64,000 nt of DNA. Origin: Lachnospiraceae bacterium (lineage in GTDB: Bacteria > Bacillota > Clostridia > Lachnospirales > Lachnospiraceae). A program made the position numbers and the translations under genes. Each line of letters begins with the position of its first letter. The first letter of the stretch is position 1. The stretch spans positions 1-64,000 of the forward strand of contig JAKSRR010000018.1 of NCBI GenBank assembly GCA_024403455.1. The letters are read 5' to 3'. Below the pieces are notes generated by a model. That model was not told the origin of the DNA and did no database searches. It saw only the letters and a list, made by a program, of their open reading frames with translations. This document shows, piece after piece, positions 1 through 7,951 of the stretch.

Positions 1-147
1 TTCAGTCAGAAAAGATATAGTTACGCCCCCAAACAAATTGCCCTTCAGTCAGAAAAGATATAGTTACGCCCCCAAACAAATTGCCCTTCAGTCAGAAATT
101 GATATAGTCCCCCATTATTACTCCTCTTCGGTCAGAAAAGAATATTC
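1..147. repeat. 43-bp tandem repeat, two perfect copies plus two degenerate copies
   Basis: Two identical 43-bp units lie head to tail at 1-43 and 44-86. A diverged third copy (87-126) and a partial fourth (from 127) keep only the start, TTCRGTCAGAAA followed by an A/T stretch. The array runs off the left edge, so its full copy number is unknown. The unit length is not a multiple of three, so this is unlikely to be a coding repeat. There are no spacers, so it is not a CRISPR array. No gene is visible in 1-267. Confidence 0.85.
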
Positions 148-170
148 CCTCAGAGAAGTAATAATGGGGG
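109..170. repeat. 14-bp perfect inverted repeat with 34-bp loop
   Basis: CCCCCATTATTACT at 109-122 is perfectly complementary to AGTAATAATGGGGG at 157-170. The left arm sits in the degenerate third copy of the tandem repeat; the loop carries the fourth. It could be a long-loop transcript hairpin, a terminator remnant of a gene beyond the left edge, or the end of a small non-autonomous element. No run of T follows either arm, so a simple terminator is doubtful. Confidence 0.6.
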
Positions 171-224
171 GGCTTGTTTAATGTTGTTGGAGGCTTGCTC
201 ACGAATGCACTCATTATATGCATA

Positions 225-256
225 AAAAAGACGGTTCGGATATGAACCGTCTTTTT
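225..256 (-). terminator. Rho-independent terminator after the DUF362 gene (bidirectional shape)
   Basis: AAAAAGACGGTTC (225-237) pairs with GAACCGTCTTTTT (244-256) around a 6-nt loop, giving a GC-rich core flanked by A and T runs on both sides. It lies just downstream of the minus-strand gene at 268-1389 and would also work for a plus-strand transcript arriving from the left. Confidence 0.85.
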
Positions 257-267
257 ATCTTTTGATT

Positions 268-1389
268 TTACAGTTTGATTAACTCGTAGTCTCTGGTGCC
301 GATGCCAATCTTTTCTGCGTGTTCCAGGGTTTCCTTGTAACGCACATTGGGATTAGAATCCATGAAATTATCATTTTGACGTTTCCAGTCGATTTTCTTA
401 ATATTATCGGACAACTGGGAGTTCGGCATAGGATCTGCCTTTAAGCAGGCATCTACACAGGCCTGATCAAGGGCTACCGGGTCAAAGCTCGCATACATAC
501 CGATATTAGGAAGAATCGGCGCATCATTTTCTCCGTGGCAGTCACAGTTCGGGGATACATCCACAATGAGGCTGATATGGAAATTAGGTCTGCCGTCTAC
601 AACAGCTTTGGTATATTCCGCAATTTTACAGCCTAATACTTCATTGGCATTATCGTTCGGATTAGAGATAGCATCAAAGGAGCAAGCGCCAATACATCTT
701 CCGCATCCCTTACAAATTTCCGGATCAATCTTCGCCTTACCGCCTTCGTAACTTATAGCATTAGAGCCACACTCTTTTCCACACCGTTTGCAGTTCTTGC
801 AAAGTTCTGCATTCACTACTGGCTTACCATGGTTATGCTGGTGCATCTTTCCTGCACGACTTCCGCAGCCCATACCAATATTCTTTAAAGCCCCACCAAA
901 GCCAGTACATTCATGGCCTTTAAAGTGATTGAGAGAAATAAATACATCCGCATCCATAACGGCACGCCCAATGTAGGCTTCTTTGCAATACTCTCCGCCT
1001 TCTACTGGAACCGCAATATCATCGGTTCCACGAAGTCCGTCTCCGATGATTATATGACATCCCGTTGTTGTCTCATTAAATCCATTTTCCTGGGCGCAAC
1101 TAATATGATCCAACGCGTTTTTTCTAGAGCCTGGGTATAGGGTATTACAATCTGTCAGGAAAGGCATACCACCTGCTTCTTTGACAAGGTCTGCAACTGC
1201 TTTCGCATAATTCGGACGAAGGTACGCAATATTCCCTAGTTCTCCAAAGTGGATTTTAATGGCAACAAACTTGTTGTCCATATCCATTTCCATAATCCCT
1301 GCTTTTCTGCAGAGTCTCTTTAGTTTCTCTGGGAGACCAACGCCTATGGTTGTACGAAAATCTGTATAGTATACTTTTGCTTTTTCCAT
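268..1389 (-). CDS. DUF362-family protein with two 4Fe-4S ferredoxin motifs
   Basis: The 373-aa product has an N-terminal DUF362-type region, including the Gly/Cys-rich stretch GFGGALKNIGMGCGSRAGK. Two classic ferredoxin motifs follow in the second half, CKNCKRCGKEC and CKGCGRCIGAC, each with the trailing Cys needed for a 4Fe-4S cluster. DUF362 proteins are cytoplasmic iron-sulfur proteins of unknown electron-transfer role. The ATG is preceded by AGGAGG at good spacing. A strong terminator follows the gene. It is 30 nt downstream of the response-regulator gene, so it may be the last gene of that unit. The exact reaction cannot be read from the sequence. Confidence 0.8.
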   Translation of the reverse strand: MEKAKVYYTDFRTTIGVGLPEKLKRLCRKAGIMEMDMDNKFVAIKIHFGELGNIAYLRPNYAKAVADLVKEAGGMPFLTDCNTLYPGSRKNALDHISCAQENGFNETTTGCHIIIGDGLRGTDDIAVPVEGGEYCKEAYIGRAVMDADVFISLNHFKGHECTGFGGALKNIGMGCGSRAGKMHQHNHGKPVVNAELCKNCKRCGKECGSNAISYEGGKAKIDPEICKGCGRCIGACSFDAISNPNDNANEVLGCKIAEYTKAVVDGRPNFHISLIVDVSPNCDCHGENDAPILPNIGMYASFDPVALDQACVDACLKADPMPNSQLSDNIKKIDWKRQNDNFMDSNPNVRYKETLEHAEKIGIGTRDYELIKL

Positions 1390-1419
1390 GCTACCTCCTG
1401 TGTTTTCGGAGAAAACTTT

Positions 1420-2178
1420 TTACTTTTCAAAAAACTGACGAATCATTTTAAGGATTTCATTACTGGGTGTCGTTTTTAACAGATATCCTTCTGGCTTTAA
1501 TCCAAGCACGGACTTCACCGTCTCTGGATCGCCTTTACTAGTTAAGAAGAATACCGGCAAATCTCGCATGCTCTCTTCTGCACGAATCATTTCTAACAGC
1601 TTCGCTCCAGAAATCACTGGCATCTCATAATCCAGAAGAACCAAATCCGGACTATGCTTACTAATCGCAGCTAACGCGGTTGTTGCGGAATTCGCCAAGG
1701 ACACATTATATTCCTTTTCTAAAAGTGTCATCATAGAACGTAACACCATTCCTGAGTCATCTACCACCAAAACAGATTTTCTATCCTTCATCTGTTCTAA
1801 TTTGTCCAGATGCGCCTTCGTAAGTTCAGCAACTTCTGCCGGAACAATGGGACGAATCAATTTTTCAATAACAAGTTCCTGGGCAAAAGTTCTATTAAAG
1901 GTATCCATTTCATCGATGTCTGTTGCTACAAACATCACCTTTGTTCTTTGATCCAGACACATATCACGCAGTCTAATAAGCTGCGCCATAGCTCCATCAT
2001 TATCAAAACCTCCACCATTCACAATACAAATGGGTGGCAGCTTATCAATTGTTGCAAAATCTTCTTTCGTTGCGGAAACAGCACGTGCCTGTACTTCGCC
2101 CGCTTCAAGAGCAGATATTAGTGCAACCGTTGTAAAGCTCTTACTATTACTTGCTACAATTAAAATGTTCTCTCCCAT
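1420..2178 (-). CDS. Two-domain response regulator (pseudo-receiver plus CheY-like receiver)
   Basis: The 252-aa protein ends in a complete receiver domain (about residues 135-250), with acidic pair D140/D141, phosphoacceptor D183 in LLDYEMP, a Thr at LTSK and the conserved Lys in YLLK. Residues 1-125 look like a second, degenerate receiver without the acidic pair or a clear phosphoacceptor. There is no DNA-binding output domain, so it probably acts through protein contacts or as a phosphorelay intermediate. It starts 20 nt after the hybrid kinase gene, which makes that kinase the likely partner. The partner assignment is inference from adjacency. Confidence 0.8.
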   Translation of the reverse strand: MGENILIVASNSKSFTTVALISALEAGEVQARAVSATKEDFATIDKLPPICIVNGGGFDNDGAMAQLIRLRDMCLDQRTKVMFVATDIDEMDTFNRTFAQELVIEKLIRPIVPAEVAELTKAHLDKLEQMKDRKSVLVVDDSGMVLRSMMTLLEKEYNVSLANSATTALAAISKHSPDLVLLDYEMPVISGAKLLEMIRAEESMRDLPVFFLTSKGDPETVKSVLGLKPEGYLLKTTPSNEILKMIRQFFEK

Positions 2179-2198
2179 GTTCTGTATCTCTACCCTTC

Positions 2199-4595
2199 TT
2201 ACAACTTGCTAATCATCTCATCCCCGAGGGAACGCACCTTATCGGCATCAAAGTTCATCACAGCGCCTGCCATCTCCTCCAGAAGGGCCTCTACTTCTTC
2301 AGAGAAGGCATATCCCTTCAGTTCCTCCATGAGGGCATCCCCTGCATGCATATCAAAGGCTTCTATGGCTTCCTGCAAGGCATGTACCTTTTGTACAATT
2401 TCCTGCTTGTCAGTAACTTCCACCTTATCAGATGCATCACCATCTGCCACCAACGCTTTTAGTTTCTCCTTATATGCTCTCCACCTCACAAGAAAATACG
2501 GCGTGGTGGTCAGGATGTAATCTAAATCCTCGTCTCTTGCGGCAAACTCCAAGGTTGCTGCCATACCGGCAATCGGAAAAGCGCCAAACATATAGGAGGT
2601 ACTCTTCATAGCATGAACCTTAATGCGATAGGAACTCAGCGCTTCCTCATCCATCTGGCTTGTAACCAACCTTTGATACATCGTCTCCAAATAATCTGCT
2701 TCGTCATCAACGGTGTAATAAAAGGCTTTGACAATTTCCAGAATCATCTCGTCATCAGGAAGATGGAGCCTAGCAGCTGCCCAGTCCACACCCTCGATTA
2801 ACGGAAATTCTATCGTCTCCTCCTGCTTCTCACTCTGTGCCTGCTCCGTCTTGCTACCAGCCTGTGCCTTCTGTTTCAGCTCTGCTGGGAGCACTTCATC
2901 CAACAAATCTTCTAGTTTTGCTGCATCAATGGGTTTGGATAAATAATTTTGGAAGCCCGCCTCCAAATACATCTCCTTTGCACCACCAATCGCGTTAGCC
3001 GTAAGCGCAACGACATAGGTTTCCTGATTCTTTCCTTCTTCCTGCTGCCGCATCCGCTGCAGTGTTTCTATACCATCCATTTCCGGCATCATATGATCCA
3101 GGAATATCAAATCATACTTTGTATTTTCGGTTAAGGCAAGAGCCTTTGCTCCGCCATCTGCTTCCTCTATCTGCAACTGCAAAGGCCTAAGCAATCCCTT
3201 AAATACCTGCCTATTAATATCATTATCATCCACCACCAGAACCTTTGCCTGCGGCGCAATGAACTTCTCTTTATAGGTGTACTTTTCTTTGCTTTCTTTA
3301 ATTCGTTTCTTTAAATCACCAATGGGTGCCTCATTTACAATCTTCTGCACCAGTGTAAAGCGGAATGTCGAACCTTCTCCATAAACACTATCTACTTCCA
3401 GTTCAGAGTTCATTAGCGCAAGCAGGTTCGTTGTAATACTCATTCCCAGACCGGTACCTTCAATCTGGTGATTCCTCTTTTCATCAATTCGAGAAAAACT
3501 ATCAAAGAGTTTATCCATATCTTCCTCTTTGATACCAACACCTGTATCTGCAATTGCAAACTTCAGGCGAGCACTGCTACCCTCACACTCTCCTGCAATC
3601 TGAAGGGTGATACTTCCCTTTGGCGTATACTTCACTGCATTATTCAGAATATTTATCAGAATCTGTTTTATACGAACATCGTCTCCAATGAGTTCTGATG
3701 GTAAGGTTTCTTCCACGTCCACCTGCAGTGCAAGTCCCTTGTCTTCCGCCTTGATTGAAATCATATTAATAACATCGTTCAGCAAGCTAGGAAGCCTATA
3801 TTTCTGTTCAATGATTTCCATCTTACCGGACTCAATTTTGGAGATATCCAAAATATCATTAATGAGAGACAAAAGAGTCTTACTGGATCCATCGATATCC
3901 TGTGCATAGGTTTTAATACTATCTTCTTCGCTTTCGCGCATAATCATAGTATTTAATCCCAAAATCGCATTGATTGGTGTTCGAATTTCATGACTCATAT
4001 TGGCAAGGAACTGGCTCTTCGCCTTGGTTGCCTGACTGGCTTCCTCATACTTCTCATCTACCAGCTGTAGCATATCGTCCAGACTTTGTCTGTGATTCTT
4101 ACTGATATTGGCTTGCTTCTCGAAAATATCCAGGTATCTCACAAAAAGCCATCCTGCAATCAAAAAGAACACAACAAAACCAATGATGCCTATGATAGAA
4201 GGATGCACCACCAACATGGCATAAATAGACAACGCAACCATCTGAAATGCAAGCAATATATAAATGACAACTTTATCAAAGTACAGGAAGGATTGCACTC
4301 CTACTAAGACGCAAAGACCATAAAACAATGTATCACTCTGAAAGAGTACACTAATTGTCGCTACCTGTGCCAGATAAATCGCATCATATAAAATGCAAAA
4401 CAGATACTTTGGCGCTTTCTCATCAGCCTTTACAGCCCGCAGAATCACATATCCTATAATCCAAATACATCCGAAGGGCAGCATAATCTCTGGGTGGGGA
4501 ACCTGCCAGAAATACGTAAAAATCGTCGCTATCAGTCCAACAATAAAATGGTTTAAAACGGAATAGTACTTGGCAACTTTAAAATAATTATTCAT
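2199..4595 (-). CDS. Membrane hybrid sensor histidine kinase (TM - HisKA - HATPase - REC - HPt)
   Basis: I place the start at the ATG ending at 4595, because GGGGTGGA lies upstream; an in-frame codon 16 residues earlier has no support. The 798-aa protein has about five or six membrane segments (residues 10-155) with no large outside domain. HisKA follows with H202 in SHEIRTP, then the HATPase N and G boxes (NILNNAVKY, DTGVG, GTGLG), a receiver with D500 in [10 protein letters not shown] and an HPt domain with H661 in KVHAMKST. This is a full phosphorelay in one chain. It overlaps the upstream lipid-kinase-like gene by 8 nt and precedes a response regulator by 20 nt. The signal sensed is unknown. 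Confidence 0.9.
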   Translation of the reverse strand: MNNYFKVAKYYSVLNHFIVGLIATIFTYFWQVPHPEIMLPFGCIWIIGYVILRAVKADEKAPKYLFCILYDAIYLAQVATISVLFQSDTLFYGLCVLVGVQSFLYFDKVVIYILLAFQMVALSIYAMLVVHPSIIGIIGFVVFFLIAGWLFVRYLDIFEKQANISKNHRQSLDDMLQLVDEKYEEASQATKAKSQFLANMSHEIRTPINAILGLNTMIMRESEEDSIKTYAQDIDGSSKTLLSLINDILDISKIESGKMEIIEQKYRLPSLLNDVINMISIKAEDKGLALQVDVEETLPSELIGDDVRIKQILINILNNAVKYTPKGSITLQIAGECEGSSARLKFAIADTGVGIKEEDMDKLFDSFSRIDEKRNHQIEGTGLGMSITTNLLALMNSELEVDSVYGEGSTFRFTLVQKIVNEAPIGDLKKRIKESKEKYTYKEKFIAPQAKVLVVDDNDINRQVFKGLLRPLQLQIEEADGGAKALALTENTKYDLIFLDHMMPEMDGIETLQRMRQQEEGKNQETYVVALTANAIGGAKEMYLEAGFQNYLSKPIDAAKLEDLLDEVLPAELKQKAQAGSKTEQAQSEKQEETIEFPLIEGVDWAAARLHLPDDEMILEIVKAFYYTVDDEADYLETMYQRLVTSQMDEEALSSYRIKVHAMKSTSYMFGAFPIAGMAATLEFAARDEDLDYILTTTPYFLVRWRAYKEKLKALVADGDASDKVEVTDKQEIVQKVHALQEAIEAFDMHAGDALMEELKGYAFSEEVEALLEEMAGAVMNFDADKVRSLGDEMISKL

Positions 4596-5535
4596 TATTT
4601 CCACCCCTTTCCGCCTCATACTGCATTCCTTTGGGCAGAACAAAAGGTAGTCCCTTCTGTACTATTTCAATATCCCATGTTTCCTTTGCGTCTAGAATCT
4701 CTCCATCTAAGTTAAAGGCAATCCCCTCCCCGCTAAGATCCTCCACCTTTATTTTCGAGAACTTCTTCATATAGCAGTTCTTCTGCTTTTTAAACGATTC
4801 AAAATCCCCTTTAATCAACATGGACAGCGTGGGAAGAACGCGGATTCCACTTCTTCTGGCCATTAAAATTACAGAGCCTCTTCCATCTGTTATATTCTTA
4901 TCCTCGGCTACCTTGATGTTTGCCCCCAAAACCGGACCGTTCGCAAAAAAAACCTCCCCAAAATCATCTTCCAGTACTTCCCCATCCACAGTAACCCGAA
5001 ATCTTTTATTCTTCGCAAGAAATGCTGCTTTCAAAGTTCCAATCAAATAGGGAAGTCGCTCGTTAATCATGGCATAGGATTTATTTTCCTCTGTATACCT
5101 AGACATAGCAACATCCACACCGGCAGATGCGGAGTTAACACAGTTCCCACCATTTGTTCTTATATAATCCAAATATACAACCTTACCATCAATGAGATTA
5201 TCAATCGAACGAAAAGGAGCCTCTCCTTCTGGAAAAGCCTTTAGAAAATCATTAGACATACCACAGGGATAGAATGCAAATTCCATGTTCGTTAGATCAT
5301 CCCCTGCACCCTGCACTACATTACGAAAGGTTCCAGAGCCACCGCAGGCATATACTCTTATCTTCTCATTTGCGAAATACTTCTTTACACGCCACATTAC
5401 TTTAAACTCACTGCCAGCTTCCAGCGTGTTAAAAATGAAATACTTCATATCTTTTTGCGATGCCAAATATTCTCGGATCGCACCAACACGATCCTTGTTG
5501 CCTGCATAATTATTCAGAACGAAAACATGAATCAT
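4588..5535 (-). CDS. Diacylglycerol/sphingosine kinase-family lipid kinase with GGSGT loop
   Basis: I choose ATG at 5535, giving 315 aa, because GGGAG sits 8-9 nt upstream; the longer frame would need a TTG. The fold signature is the nucleotide loop CGGSGTFRNVVQGA near residue 65-78 and the C-terminal NLDGE motif, which are typical of the DAGK/YegS/LCB5 family of lipid kinases. The usual GGDGT has Ser in place of Asp, which could alter ATP binding or activity. The gene overlaps the start of the hybrid kinase gene, so the two are probably co-expressed. Substrate is unknown; diacylglycerol is the default guess for this family. Confidence 0.75.
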   Translation of the reverse strand: MIHVFVLNNYAGNKDRVGAIREYLASQKDMKYFIFNTLEAGSEFKVMWRVKKYFANEKIRVYACGGSGTFRNVVQGAGDDLTNMEFAFYPCGMSNDFLKAFPEGEAPFRSIDNLIDGKVVYLDYIRTNGGNCVNSASAGVDVAMSRYTEENKSYAMINERLPYLIGTLKAAFLAKNKRFRVTVDGEVLEDDFGEVFFANGPVLGANIKVAEDKNITDGRGSVILMARRSGIRVLPTLSMLIKGDFESFKKQKNCYMKKFSKIKVEDLSGEGIAFNLDGEILDAKETWDIEIVQKGLPFVLPKGMQYEAERGGNNE

Positions 5536-5660
5536 TTTATTATCTCCCAACTGTTCTTAATTATAATATATTTCCGCCGTTTTTACGCTAGTAACCTGTG
5601 ATGTAAACATGTTTTTTCAGCAATTTATATGCAAAAGCAAGAAGAACATCTTTTGCAAAC

Positions 5661-5685
5661 AAAAAAGGAACAGGTTTGTTCCTTT
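5661..5685 (-). terminator. Terminator after the HD-GYP gene
   Basis: AAAGGAACA (5664-5672) pairs with TGTTCCTTT (5677-5685) over a 4-nt loop. Read on the minus strand the stem is followed by a run of T, directly past the stop of the gene at 5719-7620. Confidence 0.75.
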
Positions 5686-5718
5686 CTTGTAATCTTAGTT
5701 TTTCAATTTCCACTTTAT

Positions 5719-7620
5719 TTAGTCTTTAAATTTCAAATCCGATATGGTACAGCGTTCACCAGTGATAGAAATATAAATATCTTTATCGTATCCCTCTGGC
5801 AGATTCAGTACCCCTTCCACTTTAAGAAGCTCATTCTGTGTAACAAGGTGAAGCGTTGCTCCCTCTTTTCTGACAGAAACCTGATATTTCATGCCTTCTC
5901 TGTTCCTATCCACCCAATGGTCCCAGCTCTCAAACTGATTCGTTTTTGTTAGTGTCGACAATTCACTAATTGCCTCTCCAGATCTCCAGCTGTATCCATA
6001 GGCTATAAAAACACCCAATTCATCGTAACTGTCACTATCTACCGTTCCATCTTCCGAATGATAAACAACAATCGCTGGCACATACCACAAATACTTGGTA
6101 TTTGTCTCCATCTTTGCAGTAAATGTTGCTTCTACGCCTTCACTTCCAACAAAAACACCCTTTGACGGATTCATCCAGTTATCCACGATAGCTGCAAATC
6201 GTCCCAGCATAAACGCATTCGTTTCATTCATCAGCTGATTTTCTACTTTGATGCCCTCAGGAACAACAGTTTCCCAAACAATTTCCGCCTTGTCTGTTTC
6301 AAGGAAACCTGCATCATCAATGTCAGCCTTTTCACGCATGTTATAATCCACGTCAGAATCAATAAGAGACAGCATCAGTTTCGCATAGATAGGATCAAAC
6401 TGCGTCCCCACACCTTTCCATATCTCTTGCTTTACATCCGCCTGGGCCATAACATTTCTGTAGCTTCTATGGGAAGTCATGGCATCATAAGAATCTGCAA
6501 CGGCTATAATCCTTGCAATATTAGGGATGTCTTCCCCCTTCAGTCCATTGGGGTAGCCTTTCCCGTCATATCTCTCATGATGATAAGCCGCTCCATCCTG
6601 TAGAAATGGATAATCCTTCATTTTCTCCAGAATCTTGGCTCCATTTGCTGAATGGGTCTTTATGACTTCAAACTCTTCCGCCGTTAGTCTTCCCTTTTTA
6701 TTTATAATTGCATCATCAATGGAGATCTTTCCAATATCATGAAGAAGCCCCGTTAAGTAAATCTGTCTGCACTCCTCATCATCGCGAGCATCCAGCTGCG
6801 CTATCATTTTTGCGTACTTTGCTACGCGGAAGGAATGGCCTCTTGTATACTGATCTTTGGCATCAATGGTATATGCTAAAGTCTCTATGGATTGATCAAG
6901 CATTTTCTTGGTCAGCAAATCTTCATTTTTCTGTTTTTCTTCATGAAATTCAATTACCTCATCGATATGCTGTTCAGAAATGAAATACATGAAATATGTC
7001 AATATAGTAACCGCCATGGTTACCTCTCTGGCATTCTGTAATACTCCAAACTCCACTTCATCCAGATAGTCAAGGGCAATAAGAACGGCTCCAAGCAAAA
7101 CGGCAACGCATTCCCGCTTGCTTCTTCTGACATAGATTATGGAGACAACGATATCGATTACCAAATATACAATAATGGATCCCCTTGGCACACCGATAAG
7201 AGGTCCCACCATAAAGTGATTAATTTCCTTGTCAAAGGAAAAACACCATGGTCCAACAAACGCGGTACTTGTAACCAAAACATTAATCATCTCTGGTATC
7301 GCTATCAACCAGCGTTTCCAGGGTTTAGCATTGCGCATAATCGTTTCTGCTACAGATAATAATATTCCTGGTCCCACGATATAGCATACCCAGGAAAGAA
7401 CCAGTCGCATTGGATGATATGCAGGGCCATTTGCAATAGCACGCTCTATAGAACCTGATACGCTCTCTATCAGTGTCAAAAGCACCGTAACTTCAAATAA
7501 AATAATAACTTTATGATTATATTTTTTTCGGTTTATAATCAGTGTACATATGATAATAATCGTACATAATATCGTCGCATAACTATCACGTAACACTGTT
7601 ACAAACATATTCATATTCAT
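5719..7620 (-). CDS. Membrane HD-GYP domain protein, putative cyclic-di-GMP phosphodiesterase
   Basis: The 633-aa protein has about seven hydrophobic segments in residues 10-215, then an HD-GYP domain. The metal-binding HD pair is at 294-295 (LLHDIGK), HH at 347-348 (AAYHHERYDGKGYP) and GYP at 355-357; the rest of the family pattern (IIAVADSYDAMTS) is intact. HD-GYP enzymes hydrolyse cyclic di-GMP. Residues after about 424 form a C-terminal extension of roughly 210 aa that I do not recognise; it is rich in aromatic residues and beta-type sequence. The ATG has AGGAAAGG upstream. A GGDEF protein at 34544-36526 could supply the opposing activity. Confidence 0.85.
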   Translation of the reverse strand: MNMNMFVTVLRDSYATILCTIIIICTLIINRKKYNHKVIILFEVTVLLTLIESVSGSIERAIANGPAYHPMRLVLSWVCYIVGPGILLSVAETIMRNAKPWKRWLIAIPEMINVLVTSTAFVGPWCFSFDKEINHFMVGPLIGVPRGSIIVYLVIDIVVSIIYVRRSKRECVAVLLGAVLIALDYLDEVEFGVLQNAREVTMAVTILTYFMYFISEQHIDEVIEFHEEKQKNEDLLTKKMLDQSIETLAYTIDAKDQYTRGHSFRVAKYAKMIAQLDARDDEECRQIYLTGLLHDIGKISIDDAIINKKGRLTAEEFEVIKTHSANGAKILEKMKDYPFLQDGAAYHHERYDGKGYPNGLKGEDIPNIARIIAVADSYDAMTSHRSYRNVMAQADVKQEIWKGVGTQFDPIYAKLMLSLIDSDVDYNMREKADIDDAGFLETDKAEIVWETVVPEGIKVENQLMNETNAFMLGRFAAIVDNWMNPSKGVFVGSEGVEATFTAKMETNTKYLWYVPAIVVYHSEDGTVDSDSYDELGVFIAYGYSWRSGEAISELSTLTKTNQFESWDHWVDRNREGMKYQVSVRKEGATLHLVTQNELLKVEGVLNLPEGYDKDIYISITGERCTISDLKFKD

Positions 7621-7670
7621 TATCCTTTCCTAAATATTTGAACCCCCAAATGTAGCAAAATCATTTCCAC

Positions 7671-7698
7671 AAAAAAAGTGGCTCCATCGAACCACTTT
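7671..7698 (-). terminator. Terminator of the tRNA transcript
   Basis: AAAGTGG (7675-7681) pairs with CCACTTT (7692-7698). On the minus strand the stem is followed by seven T, about 20 nt past the 3' end of tRNA-Gly. Confidence 0.8.
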
Positions 7699-7717
7699 CA
7701 CTTTTTGCTCATCAGAG

Positions 7718-7788
7718 AGCGGGTGATGGGAATCGAACCCACGTGTACAGCTTGGAAGGCTGTCATTCTACCATTGAACTACACCCGC
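7718..7788 (-). tRNA. tRNA-Gly (anticodon TCC)
   Basis: The acceptor stem GCGGGTG/CACCCGC, D-arm, TTCGATT T-loop and anticodon loop CTTCCAA give a complete cloverleaf with anticodon TCC. The discriminator base is U, as expected for bacterial tRNA-Gly. CCA is not encoded, so it must be added after transcription. It is co-transcribed behind tRNA-Pro, 18 nt downstream. Confidence 0.97.
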
Positions 7789-7806
7789 ATATGTTTTGTG
7801 AAGATA

Positions 7807-7881
7807 TCGGGGTGACAGGATTCGAACCTGCGACCCCCTGGTCCCAAACCAGGTACTCTAGCCAAACTGAGCCACACCCCG
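7807..7881 (-). tRNA. tRNA-Pro (anticodon TGG)
   Basis: The acceptor stem CGGGGTG/CACCCCG with discriminator A, the TTCGAAT T-loop and the anticodon arm CTGGTTTGGGACCAG identify tRNA-Pro with anticodon TGG, which can read most Pro codons. CCA is not encoded. It is the first gene after a consensus promoter at 7899-7927. Confidence 0.97.
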
Positions 7882-7898
7882 TTATGAGCACAAGGGTT

Positions 7899-7927
7899 AT
7901 TATAAAAAAACCTGTGCTTTTTGTCAA
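7899..7927 (-). promoter_or_regulatory. Consensus sigma-A promoter for the tRNA-Pro/tRNA-Gly unit
   Basis: On the minus strand TTGACA (7922-7927) and TATAAT (7899-7904) are both perfect and separated by exactly 17 bp, as expected for a strongly expressed stable-RNA promoter. The start point would fall a few bases before the tRNA-Pro 5' end. Confidence 0.93.
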
Positions 7928-7951
7928 CAACTTTTTTAATTTTCTTTGCTT

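Noticed and set aside
1-130. CRISPR array
   Set aside because: The repeat units are directly adjacent with no unique spacers, and copies decay within four units.
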